NCBI RefSeq assembly: GCF_011077185.1
Contig: NC_048903.1
Coordinates: 14,659,239 to 14,723,238, forward strand
Origin: Oxyura jamaicensis
Lineage: Eukaryota > Chordata > Aves > Anseriformes > Anatidae
Direction of reading: 5' to 3'
Length of the DNA stretch: 64,000 bases
This document shows positions 8,162 through 22,400 of this stretch, piece after piece. Both the position numbers and the translations under genes were made by a program. The notes under the pieces were generated by a model that was not told the DNA's origin, made no database searches, and saw only the letters and a list, made by a program, of their open reading frames with translations. Numbering within the stretch: the first letter of the stretch is position 1; the number at the start of each line of letters is the position of its first letter.

Positions 8162-11100
8162 CTTGATACCTAAATTGGTATTTAACAATTACAACCATAA
8201 TGAAGAACTTCTAATCTAAATGACTTAAGGGATAAAATACATATATTAGGTTGCATTACCTCTGTGTGGAGAAAAACAAAATGTTTGAGAAGTTCCATGC
8301 ATGCAGTTTAATTAAAATGCCTGTCATTTACATTGCTAGAGTTCATACCGGGTTAAGGCAGTTACATTTAGATGCAAATGTAACTATTAAAGAAAGATTA
8401 CTTATATTCAGTGCATGCCTAAATCAATAGAAAAAACAGAAAATCTGGAAATGGTTGTTTTTCAAGAAAAGCTCATGTGAGTGCTTACGTGTCAGTATCT
8501 ATGTGAGGTACCTACAGTGCTTCTTTTTTTTAGTGGGTTGCCATAGCAATGCAGCTTTCACAACAGTACATGTTAAACCATCTCCAGTTGGAAAAAAAGA
8601 AACAAATCATAGTAAAAAGGGTCATTAGGTAATTCCTTCTTCCCTCTAATCTTATTACTTCCCAAAATCTAATCTAAGAAAAGAGAAAGATAGAAAAGGG
8701 AATCACATATGTTCCTGATTCCTTGCTGAAGCTACAATTTTGTAGCCAGAATGTTCACTTAGTGTTTGAGATTCTGAGTTTCAATATAAGTTTATGTATT
8801 TTATGGACCAAAATTGACAACTAAATAGTAAAAGGAATGTTCTATGAAGATAATTAGACTTACCGTACTATATGGATGCCTGTTTCATTGTACTTCAGAT
8901 TTAGGGTAGGTTCTGTTTGCTTTTCAAGATGAAAAATGTACTAGGAAGGAAAATATCCATGTGATAATGAAATACTAATGGAGAATAATCATCCTGTTTG
9001 TCAGAACCTGCTGCAGCACAACTGGCTAGTGATTGACTATTTTTTGGGGGGACATGCTTACCTCTTCTCATCCTGAATTTTGTGATCTTTGAGACTATCC
9101 AGTCAGACTTTAGACTGTCCAGTCCTAAGTTTACTGACCTATGTCTTTCCAGTCTGTTATAAACCACATTTGGACATATGGTATTTAAGATATACCCAAA
9201 CAATTCATCCTACAGCTGCTGCAATGTTTGTTTGCTAGCACAGCTGCTTTAAAATCTTTGTGTAGCTGTTCCTAATGAAGAGCTGGCATCCCCTTTTACG
9301 TCTATAGTAAAATCCAGAACTAATCGCAAACGAACACAGGAACTGTTCATCAGAGGCAAGCTAAATTTGTCTTTGAGATCATAATGCTCCTCCAGAGTCC
9401 CTGCAAGAGTCTGATACCGTTATTGAAATGAATATGAATAATCCTGGACAGAGAGTGCTGTACATGTTTGAAGATTTAAGGATGTAGTGATGTAAATGTA
9501 TATTCAAACAGATTTATAATTGAACCAAACACCTGTAGGCTTGACAAGCAGGACATTTAAATGGTGTTGATTTTATTCTCCATTTAAAGAGAGTGAATGA
9601 AGGGATTTTTAGTATTTTAATCGCTGCGGATCTGTAGTTGGCATAAATCACAATGATTTCATTGACTTCAGTGCAATTGTACCAAATTGCATGCTCTGAG
9701 GCTTTCGTCTGTACAGCGTATCTACTTTAACTGATAAAATATAATTGGGATAATATACATTATCTCATAACTTTCAGTTCATTAGTTTCTTTTTTAACAT
9801 AGGCATAACAGGTGCTGTCAGCAATTCCACATAATAAGTTAGTCTTAGATAACCCTGTTTGTTTTGGATGCATTAAAACAGTTGTTTTTAAAATACTAGA
9901 GTGTCAATCTAACTCCAAGAACAACATATTTTTAGATCATGTACTGATTCGCAGATGTTTATGGGAAACAAACTGAGTAAAATGGGATTGCTATATAGTT
10001 CAGTGCCAGGCTTCATTGCTAAAAATGGAAGTTATACAGAATTCATTATTTTTGACTTTTGGCTACTAACCATTAAATTAGAAATGCAGTAACTGATGAA
10101 TTGATAACAAATGTAAATAAAGGTTTGCCAAATCTTGGAAAACTGGGAACACTGTTTAACAGAAATGAAGTTATGTTAAACACCTAGTATCAGATTGTTC
10201 CTTACTTGAGGAAAAGAAACTAGATACATGTAGTGGCATACATTCTCTACAATCATCAGGCATGAAAGGGCTAACAAGGCAGGCAGCAAATCAGACTGAT
10301 TGAGACCTTGTATCTATGAGAACCTGAGAACCTGACAAAGCTCTAGAAGGCTTCAAAAAGTCCAAGAAGAAAAGATGATTTGGAGGTAAAAGCCCAAGAG
10401 TCTGTGACTTAGCAATTCAATCCGGTGAAAGGAAACAGCAAGGGGCTAGTCTAGCTATGATTAGATCTCCCTTCCAATAAGCGAGAAAGTCAAAGAATTT
10501 CTAAGATTCTAATGGTAGTAAAGTGATGTGTGTCTAGAGAAAAGAAGGGATGAGCGCCAGCATATCAGCATACCACCACGAGAGGGGGCCACTTCCCAGG
10601 TGCTGCAAAGCAAGCCTGGCTCAAACTCGGCCAGCACAGGTAAACCTCGGTTAGGAGCTGCCATAAAAATCGCCTTAGATTGGCTCTTGGGGCCTGTGGG
10701 GCTGCCAGATACAAAGGTACTGAAACAATGTGATTTGAAGCTACTTGGAATAGGACTACATTCGTTTATCTCCTCAGCATCATGACTGAGCACACAACTT
10801 TGTTTCTGTATGGCTCACGTTATGACATGAGAAGCAGTGTCAACTCTGTTTACTAAATAATTTTCCCTGAATTTGTTCTAAAATGCTAGAAATAACGATA
10901 CACTTCCAATTCATTCAGACTAACTGTACATCAATGGCTGAGCTAACATGAAGATACACTATAAGCCTGGTTTCATGCTTTTCTTCCTTATCTGAATAGC
11001 AGATCTCTAATATCCATAGCCTACCTTGTTCATTCTGTCTTTTTATTCCATTATAAGGCTGTTTAGTGAACACATGGAAATACATAATTGATTTTCCTAA

Positions 11101-12820
11101 GCCCTAGACATGAACAATAAAGAACACTCTACTAAGAAAAAAATGTCAAGTGGAAAAAAAAGTTTGGCCTGAAAATTGTCTTCCAAATACATTCCTGTTA
11201 CATAGAACTATAATACTGATTTCAATTATTTGAATTTGTTTTTGTATTTGCTCTAGATTTGACTAAAGATAACTGATCACCACACTCATTTGTGTACTAC
11301 ATTGCTCTGAAATTAAAAGCATCAGTCAAATATTCTAGTAACACTTTATTGAATAGCATTGGTTGTTTAGCTTGTAAACCAAGAATCTATCTTATTTTTA
11401 ACAAAATACATATAAATATATGTTTGATTTGTTTTCTCATTAGGTTTTTTATATTCTGCCATTAAAATATGACATTTGTTTCTTTTTCTATGACTGTGAA
11501 AAATCACCTCATTTCCAAGCTTGTTTTCTCTCATCTTTTGTTTATTATGGTTATTAAGGATATAAAACATTGATGGGCTAAACTCTTATAGAAACTTCAC
11601 TACCAGTTCCACTTTTCAACCTCTAAATCAAATTCTGTTTACAAGCCTTCCTTCTGGAGTTTAAATTCCACTGTGTTTGCAGCTTATTAAGGCCTACATC
11701 AGTGTTCAGAGGCCCTGCTTAAGATATGAGCACATTTCTGTTGAGCCAGAACACCGTAGAAGTGTTTGCTCTTGAAGCTTACTCATTAAGAAATGTTAAT
11801 TTCAGAAAGCGACTGGCATCAGATGAGTTCTTCAATCCACAGAGGCAGAAATGCAGCTGTGTACATTCTGTTGGCTATTTTGCACTTGGCAACTGTGCAG
11901 CCTATGGCCTGATTTTTGTAAATATTAAATATTTCATTTACTTATTAAACATAAGCAAGACAGACAGATGGTTCACGATTTCGTATGGGGGGCCGTCATG
12001 TGGTTCCTGGAGCTGTATTCAGCTCAGGGTATAAAGACATTTCAGTCACATTTAGGCACTGTGAGTCAGATCTGCAGCTGCTGGAAATTAGTGCGGTTTG
12101 AGATACTCATGATTCGTGTACTGTGCGAAGTTGTCCATTAAAAAGTAGTCATGCTAAATTCTAGCTTTATTCGGTACAAAAAATGTGCTTTGTTCAACAA
12201 CTTGAAGTTTTCCTTGCTTTCAATGAGACTGATCAGATACATAGGACCAGAGCTCCTGCTAAATTGGTAATCCAAATTGAAGCGCCTATCAGAATGAGTC
12301 CCATGACACTTGAACAGAAGTCAGTCTTTCAGTGACCAGGGACTAAGAGTCCTGGGCTACCTTGCAAAGGCAGAGAAAGCGGAGGAACACTGAATTCCTT
12401 CACACCAATCTGGGCAGAAAAACTCATCCTTTTCACAATTTCTCATAACATTTCTGAAATTCTTCAGAATAGTTGTCAGTCTTTTATTTCTGTTCTACAT
12501 AATTAAACCTTCTCTGGCCTGAATTCCTTCAGTTTGACACCTTCTATTGACTTTCAGGTGTATGTGTCTGAGAGCTACAGACTTAGGCTTCAAGCTTTCT
12601 TAGGCTTCCTTAGGCTTCAAGCTTTCACAGTAGTACAATGGGATGACGCACCTTAAAAAACAGTCATAGCATATGTCTGTTTGCCTAAAGTGAGAGCTGT
12701 ATCTTAAGTAAATGCTAACTTTATCCATCATTCTCTGCTTGAATCTGACAGCTCAGAAATGTGATACTGAAATGTTATCTTTTGAGAATACGCTATTTAA
12801 GTTTTATGTAGGTTTTTAGA

Positions 12821-12855
12821 GGTGGTTGGTGGGGGGGGGGGGGTTGGGGAAGGGG
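12821..12855 (+). repeat. G-rich tract with G13 run
   Basis: GGTGGTTGGT, then thirteen consecutive G, then TTGGGGAAGGGG. Four or more G-runs in this span could fold as a G-quadruplex in the plus strand. Long homopolymers are also common sites of length error in assemblies. Confidence 0.7.
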
Positions 12856-15800
12856 TTTGCTCTTATTCTTTGTGTTTTTAAAGGAGGAAGAATATTAGAG
12901 GTAGAATTATTTATTTTTCTAATTGGAAGAGCATTCAATTAGAGCAATGCCAGGTAAAATCACAGAGCAACCTTGTTTAAAACTTTACTAGCTAAATCAC
13001 TAATGACTTGAGTCAGAAAAAAAAAAAAAAAAAAGTGTGTTTAATTTTAGACGTGAACCTAGATCCCATTAAAAAATGCAAGAAGGACAAAAATAAGTAG
13101 CTGAAATGCTTTCCTGAGAGAGAAATTATATTATTTAAAATTTCCAGTATCCCATCAGACTCAATATTAAAAAAAAAAAAAGTTTACCTCAGTGAAATTT
13201 GTGTTATCTGTTCTGCACAAAATAATGCAAACCACATTAAGGGTCACTTAAGGTTCTTTTTATAATTCATTTTTATAATGTAGTTTAACCGAGGATTTCC
13301 CTGGGCTAAATAGGACTTTGTCATACATTTGATGCTTCCTTCAGGATCAAAGATCAGTCTGGGAACTACCAGAATGGGACAGGTGGAATAAAAAACAGTG
13401 ATGGTGCAAATAGTCTGTCTGGTGCTTTGCTAAGACTATGGCATGTACCTCTGTGCTTTGCTTTGTTACTTTTCTTCCATCTTCCTCTGTTTTATGCCTT
13501 ACTCACTTGGCCTCCGTTTATTGCTCTTGTTAAGTCCCTCACAATAGTCTTTTCTGACAGATAAATACACAGTAGGTAAAAGATGGAGCATGAAAACAGA
13601 TGCCTTCAGACATAAAAACAAACAAAAAACAAAAACAAAACATTGGTGATGGATGATTGCAGATGGATGTTATCTGTTCTTTATATTGCATTTAGTACCT
13701 CAACTTGCAGTAGTCTTAACAACTTTCTAATAAGGAACCCTCAATTTTTATCTATTCCTTTCTTTGGTGCTTTGTGTTCTAGGGGAGGTATTGGAACAGT
13801 TATTCCTTTATAAAGAAACAGTACATTCCCATGTAGTGAAGACAATTAAAACTTAGTTTTGACCTGAGCATTCACTAAGCAATGTCAATTATTCCAGAGT
13901 TCACACGTCTTTAGTGAGTGGAGGTTTCTGAGTCACTTAAGTTGCTACGCTGCATATTTCAAAAGGTGCCTGCATTACCACAAGCTCCTAATTTAAAGAC
14001 AACCTCAGACTGCCTACCAGATTTGATAGTGCTAGCTCTTTATGTAAAAACAGATTTTATTGGCAAGCAGGTAGTTTAGTGTATGTTTATTTGAAAACTG
14101 CTCTCATTTTCCTTTAATTATAGAACTAGAAGGCAATTCTGGAAAGAAGACCTAATCAGCCAGCCAGGTGGGGACAGTGGGGAGGGGTAGAAGGAAAAGG
14201 AAGATGACAATGACTTGTCCTGGGTTTCTGCACTGCCAGAAGCAGCAACCCTCCTGCTAGGAGTCCAGCCGAGGTGCTCAGGAGAAACATGCAACACTGT
14301 GTGGTGCCACAGGGAAAAGGGGTGGGGTGGGGGGCAGGTTCATTTGTACATCTACTCAAAATGCTTTGTGCTGAGGTAAAGATGATGCAAAGGACACGAG
14401 TTGCTGCTGCATACGGATATGTTTGTTTAGTTAATTGAGTTGTCATGACAACTACTTCATCTACACTGCTACAGTGTATAGATTGCCATGGGCACCTGAT
14501 GACTCTAAACCAGCCATTGCACTTTCCAACAAAATCAGCAAGCCCTGTTTGGCCTGGTTCGACTAATGTGAAAGAATGTAGTTTTAATGGTCCTCCACCA
14601 AACAAACAAACAAACCCACCACCACCACCAAAACAAGAAAACTTATTTTTTAACAGTAGGTCACCACAGCTTTAGGTTGGTAGCATTCTTCTGTCTCATC
14701 TTGTAACTCACGAAATGCAAAACAACAGGGAGCTGTTCTCAACCTACAAAATAAACCAAAATCAAATCTTAACAGACTGATAGTGCTCAGATGAACCTCT
14801 GAGTATTTAACGTATATGACTGACTGCTCAAGGTTAAATGCACTCTAACCAGAAGAAAGTATAGAACAGTTTGAATTTGAGTCAAGACAAAATTATATCA
14901 TTTTTCGCAATAACTGAATATTGTTTCATTTAAAGGATGCTACGATTCATTGTGATGCTTATCACTGAACACAGTGCAAGTAGCATATCCCTGTTTTAGC
15001 CCAATCTGGCAAGTATTCACAGTTTAAAATCCACGTTCCTTGGCACAGCTGGAACATCTGCAGTTCGAATTGGGAGCTAGAGAACATGCAACACTGGGAA
15101 CTCGTGGGACTGCTCCTCTTGTTATGCTCTGCAGTGAAGTGGCACCCAGTTGTATGAGTGATTTTCAATGCAGAGGACCCTTGCCTTCGGGAGTGGGCTG
15201 CACTGAGGCTCCTTGCTTTGAACTTGCTGCCTTAGTAGTGAATGACAGGAAGGTACCGGAGGGCAGAGGAACAGCCCTGCTCTGCCCCTGTAACAGCACT
15301 CTGCTTCCTCCCTCCCTCCCTCAGCTGAGGCAGAAAGGGGGGAAATAGTTAACAGCAGGAATCCCACACCTTTGCTCGTGGTCAGCTTGGCACAAGGGAT
15401 GACAGATATTTTAGGGAAGAGGGGCTACGGTGCCACGTGGGAAATGAAAAGGTCTGTGAAAGAGATCATTGGGTGAAAACGTATGGGAACTGTTCCTCTA
15501 AATTTTTGCTGCACAGACATTTATTTTTGTGTGGCTGATGCTCTAGGGCATTTTAAGCCACAACAGGTCCCTGGTGGTTTTCAGTGTGGCCATGTAAGCA
15601 GCTGGGCCAGCACAGCTGAGGAGGCGACACCTTGCAGCAGGCTGTGGGAATGAGCAGCAAGCAGCTGAGGAAGGGCTGAGTGGGAATACCCTAAGTTGCT
15701 GGAGACTTTGTCTTCAGAAGTTGCAGCCTGATTTACAGTTAGTCAGTTCCTGACAGCTAATCTGCCATAACTCTTTGTGTATGTGTACTCTTTCTATCCA

Positions 15801-18506
15801 GCTGTGAGGTAGAATGTGTTAGGCTAATTGAAAAAGGGATTTACCTCACAAACGGGGAGGTCTGTGGATTTGCAAAATCTGCCAGAGTAGCTCAGGAGAT
15901 AGGAAGTAACTCAGCAAGGCATGATATTGATCACAGACATAAATCAATAAGTAGAGAACTGGAAGTTGTGACTTATGGGCTGTTTTAAGCTCTGCCACTG
16001 ATTAGCAGCATATGCATGCTGTGTAGGTTGTGATTCAGGGGTCATAAACACACTGGATAATGTATTGCAAGATCTGCTTTCTGCATAAGAACTTCCTTCT
16101 TAGAGGGCACTAGTCAAAGGAGAGAGCAGTGATAAAGGAGAGTTGCTCTTGGGATATATCATGAAGCACATCGTGTAATTCTGTCAAGGAGCACATGTAA
16201 CTAAGGATAAGGATGTGGTGTTATTAGGCTGGACTGAACCCCTCAGAATGCCTTTTTCCTGAGAAAAGAGTCTCCTGTTCTCCACTCTGGCAAAGAAACC
16301 CAGCTCCCAGCTGAGATACAGGAGCACAAAACACAGAGCGTAGCAGGAACCTATTCTCTGTGGGGCCACGCTAGCTCTCATGCAGCAATATGATATGATG
16401 GGGCTAATATACTGCTACGGGTCTTGACATAAAGAGGTCTTTAACTGGGAACTGTGACATACACATCAATTTCCTCTTATTTTAATTATTAAAATGATCT
16501 CTTCACTTTTAACTTCAGATAACCGAAGTTAAAAAGCCAGTTCTGATGTTGTTCACTAGCAGCATGGGCTGTGGTCACTGTAACTTTTCATCAAAATCTT
16601 TGCTAACATTCTTCAAAGTTTCCTCCAGAAGCTGACAGTCTTTTCTCAAGTCTTGGCTCTGCATTGTTATTTGAGGAGGGTTTTGGTCACAAAAATTACA
16701 GTTCAGGAAGCCTGCTAAAAGGTATTCTGTTCAATTGTTTTGACACCTCCCACCTCTTTGCTCCTTCATGTTCCCACCCATATTGCAAGTTCAACCTCCT
16801 CTCCCCGTTGCCTGGTTAATATTTTTGGTAATGAGAGAAAAATCCCACAGCACTGACTGTCTGGAGCAGTGTTCCTCTCTTCTGAACCAAGCTAATAATT
16901 GTGTATAGGTTCCTGCCCCTCTTTTAACTTGAGTAAGCCAACAGCAGCTTTATCTTTTCTAAACTGGATAAACTTGACAGTAATTTAGGCCTCTTCCAGC
17001 CTCCTACTAAGGAAGTAACTCCAAGGTGATTAAAGGTCTGGCATCTTATTAGAAAAACTCAATTTTTCATGGTCTTTTGGGATTACATGTGCTTGCCAAT
17101 CCCACTGATTTCAAGGACTAGGAAGAAACTTGGACGACATTCTGCAGCAGTAGGTCTGGTGCTGCAGCTTAACCAAGATCATATTGATATTTGGATCTGA
17201 TTAATAACACAATCCCCTTCTTCTCTGCCAGATACTACTCAGCATCTCCATCTTTAAAGATGGATGCTGATTAGTTACCTGCCATGAAAGGACTCTGCTT
17301 AGTTTATGGCTAAAATATTAAGCTGAAAAGTTTGTGTATTTTTCTTATGCAACAAAAAAAGGACGAACTTTTCTATTTGATAGTACAAAATACTCATTTC
17401 CCTAGAAATCTCAATTTCCTTTGTGCTAAATGTTAACCCTTCCTGACTTTTTTTTTTTTTTTTAACTAGATGTAGACTACATTTTGAATTATTGCTTTAA
17501 AGCCTAAGACAAATGCCAGCACTTGTGTGGTCCACCTTGTCCTGTAATATCACAAAGACAAACTGACTCACTGAATGCATTCCACAGTCCTGCATAAAAC
17601 AGTTCCCAATTTTAATTTAAAGCAACTGCTATTCCTACCAGCTAGACTTTAGAAATAAAATTATCTCAAAATGATGGGAGATCAAACTGCATGCTTGGGA
17701 AGTAGTTGAGGCCCTTTCATTTTACCATGAAATAAAAAGATTTATCAGGAATGCCCAATTTTTCTGAGACTGGACAGAAGATCAAGCAAATAACTGTTTA
17801 CAAGGATATCTGATTTTATCATGTCATACAGTGAGGAAGCTGCTGTGAGCTAAAGCTTCCATGAAAAAGATCATTTAATCAAGACTTCCAAGCCCTTTAA
17901 CAATATCACAGAAGGACGGAAATTTCTGAAATGCACAGTGACCACAACAACACCATATGATCAGGTCATGGTAGGAAGCAGTCCCCAGTTTGATCCCTTA
18001 TTTGGCACTTCAAAGTGTAATGTCCACTGAGGCCAAGTTCTTCTAAAATCTATGTTTAAATCATTTCTTCTCATTCTTATTCCTGACAGTTCACAAGTTA
18101 CCAACGTTGGAATATATCTACACAATTTCTAGTGGGAGATAAAAATGAATGTTTACTTCATGGTGATTTTTTTTTTTTTTAAGGCGTGTTGTTTACCTAA
18201 CCACATCCTTCCCCACTACTCTGATGTCTCTTACCACAGAGTTTTTATCAGAGACAGATGACTGAGAAAGCTGCATGGGCTGTGGACTCCTGACTTCTTT
18301 TTTCCCCAGAACTTCCAAATCTACTTATAAACCATGGAGCCTATCAGACCAGATCTGATTTCTAAAAATATTGGAGCACTGAAGAATCATTTATCTCAGT
18401 TACAAGTATGAAGGTTTGCTATGCAAGGCTTACATCAATTTTGTCTCCAGAAAATCACCTTTGTCTAACATTTAGCTGATTAATATAGAAAAGCACATTG
18501 GAAACT

Positions 18507-18578
18507 AAGCCAGCACTACTTCAAAGCTCCTAGGAAACAGAAAAGCCAGTACTTCTTCAAAGCCCCTAGGAAATAGAA
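18507..18578. repeat. 36-bp tandem duplication
   Basis: Two adjacent 36-bp units, 18507-18542 and 18543-18578, share AAGCCAG, CTTCAAAGC and CCTAGGAAA blocks with a handful of substitutions. No third copy. Confidence 0.85.
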
Positions 18579-18950
18579 TGGCACAGTCAGTCCTCTTCTG
18601 TAGTAAACACACCAGTGTCAGCAAACTGGCCCCACTTCAGACTGGAATACTTGTTTTTCAGCTATCTTCCTGTACCGTGAAATACAGCTACCCATGTAAT
18701 AAATAAGTCATAAAACTAGACCACTTATTGTGTGGTATTATAAATACTGGGAGCAGTGTGGATATCAATAGTATAAGCTTACCTCAGGTATGTCACTAGA
18801 ATGCTTAATTATAGGCTAAAGAACCGCTTCTTGAGGTAGGAAAGGCATTAAAATTTTTCAGACCTGTTTCTCACCTATATTTTTTCTGTTAAAATTACTA
18901 TAAAAAGAATCAATTTTTGCTCAAAAGGTAGACAACTGTCTTTTTGGTTG

Positions 18951-19498
18951 TGTTGTGGTTTAACCCTGGCAGGCAGTGAAGCCCCACAGCTCTTGCTCAC
19001 TCCCCCACCGTGGGCTTGGGAGAAAAACAGAAGGGCAAAACTGCGAAAACTCATGGGCTGAGATAAAGACAGTTTAATAAGCAAAGTAAAGCTTTGCACA
19101 TGAGCAAAGCAAAATAAGGAATTTATTCACTACTTCCCATCAGCAGGCAGATGTTCAGCCATTTTCACGGCAAGCAGGGCTTCAGCCATAACCCCAAATG
19201 TCTCCCCTGCTTCCTCCTTCTTTCCCGAAGCTTTTATTGCTGAGCACATCATATGTTATCTCTTTTGGCAGTCTGGATCAGCTCTCCTGGCTGTGTCCCC
19301 CCAAGCTTCTTGTGCACCCCTAGCCTGCTCACTGGCCGGGCAGCCCAAGGACCAGAAAAGACCTTGACCCTGTGTAAGCACTGCTCAGCAATAGCTGAAA
19401 CATCCACGCCTTATCAATGCTGTTTTGGTCAGAAAAACAAAACAGCACCGTACCAGCTGCTGTGAAGAAAATTAACACCAACCCAGTCAAAACCAGCA
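18951..19498 (-). mobile_element. Solo LTR of an avian endogenous retrovirus
   Basis: About 550 bp beginning TG and ending CA on the plus strand. It matches, from memory, an LTR family abundant in neoavian genomes: plus-strand landmarks are TGTTGTGGTTTAACCC at the left end, TGGGCTGAGATAAAGACAGT, CTGGCTGTGTCCCCCCAAGC, and an AAACCAGCA right end. In that family the transcriptional sense is the reverse of these landmarks, so this copy points left. No internal gag, pol or env sequence flanks it, so it is a solo LTR left by recombination. I see no exact target-site duplication, consistent with age. The boundaries are good to a few bases. Confidence 0.8.
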
Positions 19499-22400
19499 GA
19501 AGTTTTAAAGCCAACTTGCAAACTCACATGTTTTAACAGAGTCCCTGTCTCTGCCAGCCCAAGTGAGATCTAACTCAGCAGACCTGTTGCAAACAGTTCC
19601 ATTGCTCAACAATGCTCACAGCAAAACAATCTTCTGATAACCTGGGGGTTCTTTTTTTTTTTTTTTTTTTCCCCATCTGCTTTGTTTTTCAGTATTGCTT
19701 GAAGGAGAATAGAAGACAATGGAGTGACATGCTCAGTTGGTTTACTAAAATCAATGAATTAGAAAGTGGTTACCAGCTACAGAACTCAGGGAAAGAGGTC
19801 ATTTATAGTTAGCATGATAAAACACTCCAAAGAAAGCACAATTATGCTGAAGACCATCCTGTTCCTCTCTTCAAAAGACCCATCAGAGAGGGCACAATTA
19901 AAGTGGCACTGAAAGCTGCATCAAGAGTTGGGGGGGTGTGGGGGAAGAAGAGTTTTTTCTATTGTAAACCCAGTAGAAATTCTGTGCTGTGACAGGGCAC
20001 TCACAAAAGCTGTAAATTAGTATAATGCTTTCATGTTTAAATTCAAGCTAGAAACATTTCTTCCAGAGCACCAACCCATATGTCGTGTTCTCCTGGACTG
20101 TAACTTCAGAAATACATGAAACAGAGCTCAGCTTAGTAAACCTAAAAGCTCACTTTTGATATATATATATATATATATTTGTATGTTTGTTTTGAGCAGA
20201 GGAGCAGATTTAGGAGCTACCTATATTACACGTATAGATAGTTAATGAGAAAAAAACATGGCTCACAAACCCGTAAAATAGCTTGGTAGTTTGTCAAAGA
20301 TAACTTTGATCAAAAATACAACACATCATTAGATGCAATCAGGCTGGAAGACAGCATTCACAGACAGATGCTCCTAATGATGTTGTGCACTGTAGTATAA
20401 CCAAGGATAACTACTTATATTCAGTATAAAAACTGGATATCCTTTTCAAACTTATTGGCTGAATTCCTATCCTTCCGCATACTTCAGCTGTGTTGTACAG
20501 TTCAGAGACAGCTTTCCACAAGCTTCTAACAAGTTACTCAGGTTCCTTAATTACTGAAACCAAATTGAGTGAAAATGCCAAGTGTGATTACTCCTTCCAA
20601 ATGCCTGGAGCAACTCAAAATGAATAGCACATAAAGCATTGTGCGCATCCACAGATATCTAACTGCCCAGTTGCTGACCACAGTACTTTCAAGAGGAGAT
20701 TTAACACCTGCAATGATTTTTTACTTTCCCTGTGAATTACCTTAAAGAACAAGGTCTGAATAATGTCTTGGACCTGCCTGGGATTACCAGGTGGCATTGT
20801 AATATCCTAAAAATGTCTAAGGGTACTTAGCACTTGAACAGTGCTACAAGTGTACTCTAAATGTATGTTACTAGCTTATGTTTATATGAAGTAAACAGGG
20901 AAACAAAAAATTGAAATGGTGGAGTCAGGACAGTATAGCCAGTCTGCTCATGTTTTGAGCATAGCTTTTAGACAATGACATTCCTAATGTACTCATCTCC
21001 TATAACTTTGTCTCTCTCTCTAATTGTACATACAACAGGTGAAGATACTAAGTGGTAATTTTTTCACTATACTAACTATTCAGTTAATCAAAGAAATGGA
21101 TAGTGTGGCTCTAAAAGTATATACATAAATGATGTTTTTTTAAAAGGGGTCATTTTGGTCTGTCCATCTTTATTGACAACTATCACTAACATCATGTAAA
21201 TATTTTACAATGTTTAATTTTTCTTAAATTGTATCATTTATTGATCAACAATAATGTGATCAATGTATTTCTTTTCTATTGTACCCATCACTGAATAATC
21301 TGAGCACAATTTCTGTACAAGACAAATGATAAAATATGGAGAAATAACTGAGCAGTCAACAGGATAAGTCATACTGGCAAATCTTGGCCTTGCTAAATCC
21401 TGTGTGAATGCTTTGATTTCTTTTCCTTTTAAATTTAAAATGCAACTCCTGATGACTCTGAGGAGTTTTAAACCACTTCTCTCTGTTGAAGGGAAATGTA
21501 CAGTTCCTTTCAGTGACTATAAACACAGAATTGCTTCTTTGCTTCTATGATTCATACATAGCTCCACCAGTAAGAAAAAGCCCCTGGCTAAGATAAAATA
21601 AAACAATTATCTCAAAGTGAATTAACATTACGAAAGAGAGATCTTCTTTGCTCTCAGAAACCAGAGAGATAAATCTAGCATGCTTAGAGATTCCTTTGCA
21701 AATTTCCTTGTTACATTCTATGCACAGATACAGGGAAAAAAGTCAATAAAACCATTTTCCTATTGATAAGAGATGTTGAGGACTAACGGTTATAGCAGCA
21801 GCTGAAATAGGTATTCTGAACATGCGGTCAAAACATAATACATAAGATGCATCTTCTGTCAAGTAATATGGATGTTTTACAGCACACAAAGCTGTAGGGA
21901 GAAGATGTTGAATCAGATGGAAAAGTTATGAGAGTCCCGAGGATTTGTTTTCTATCCTTGCACTAAACAAAATTTTTTAACAGAAGATTGTAAAGAAAGC
22001 AATGTTTTAGAACACAACATATTGTGTGTTCTATATTAAAACATGCCCTGTTTATGCATTAAGAAAGCCAGAAAAAAAAGAGAAGCTATTTTACTATTTT
22101 TTATTTATAACTGTAAGTAAATGCATCACTTAGCTTAAAATATTTTTAATCCTTAATTGTTTGAGAGAAAGTGTGATTTGATTTGTGCCTTTCGAAAACT
22201 ACTGAGATAAAAACTGCAATATTATGCATTCTGAGCATTTGGTCTTGCCATCTATATATTACTTCCTTTGAGCAATATGATTAGCCACTATTCAGGGTCT
22301 CAAATGTTGCTTCTTCTAAGAAAACAAACCTCATTGCTCTTCTTCCAAAAAATTTGTCACAGAGTACAGAATAGGTATCAAATACAGAATGGTTCTTTTC

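Larger units (their letters stand above)
7641..18950. other. Intergenic DNA between NUDT7 and LTR
   Basis: About 11 kb with no gene I can support. It holds simple-sequence tracts: a G13 run at 12831-12843, A-runs near 13019 and 13170, a CAAA-rich stretch near 13618 and another near 14600. Short direct duplications lie at 8082/8143, 12582-12627 and 18507-18578. Open frames of 60-150 codons occur on both strands but lack family motifs and splice context. Bases 10240-10850 have a texture unlike the flanks and might be an old retroelement, but I could not identify one. Confidence 0.5.

Noticed and set aside
14156..14605. 149-codon minus-strand open frame
   Set aside because: Contains low-complexity proline-rich stretches, no conserved motif and no splice signals of note.
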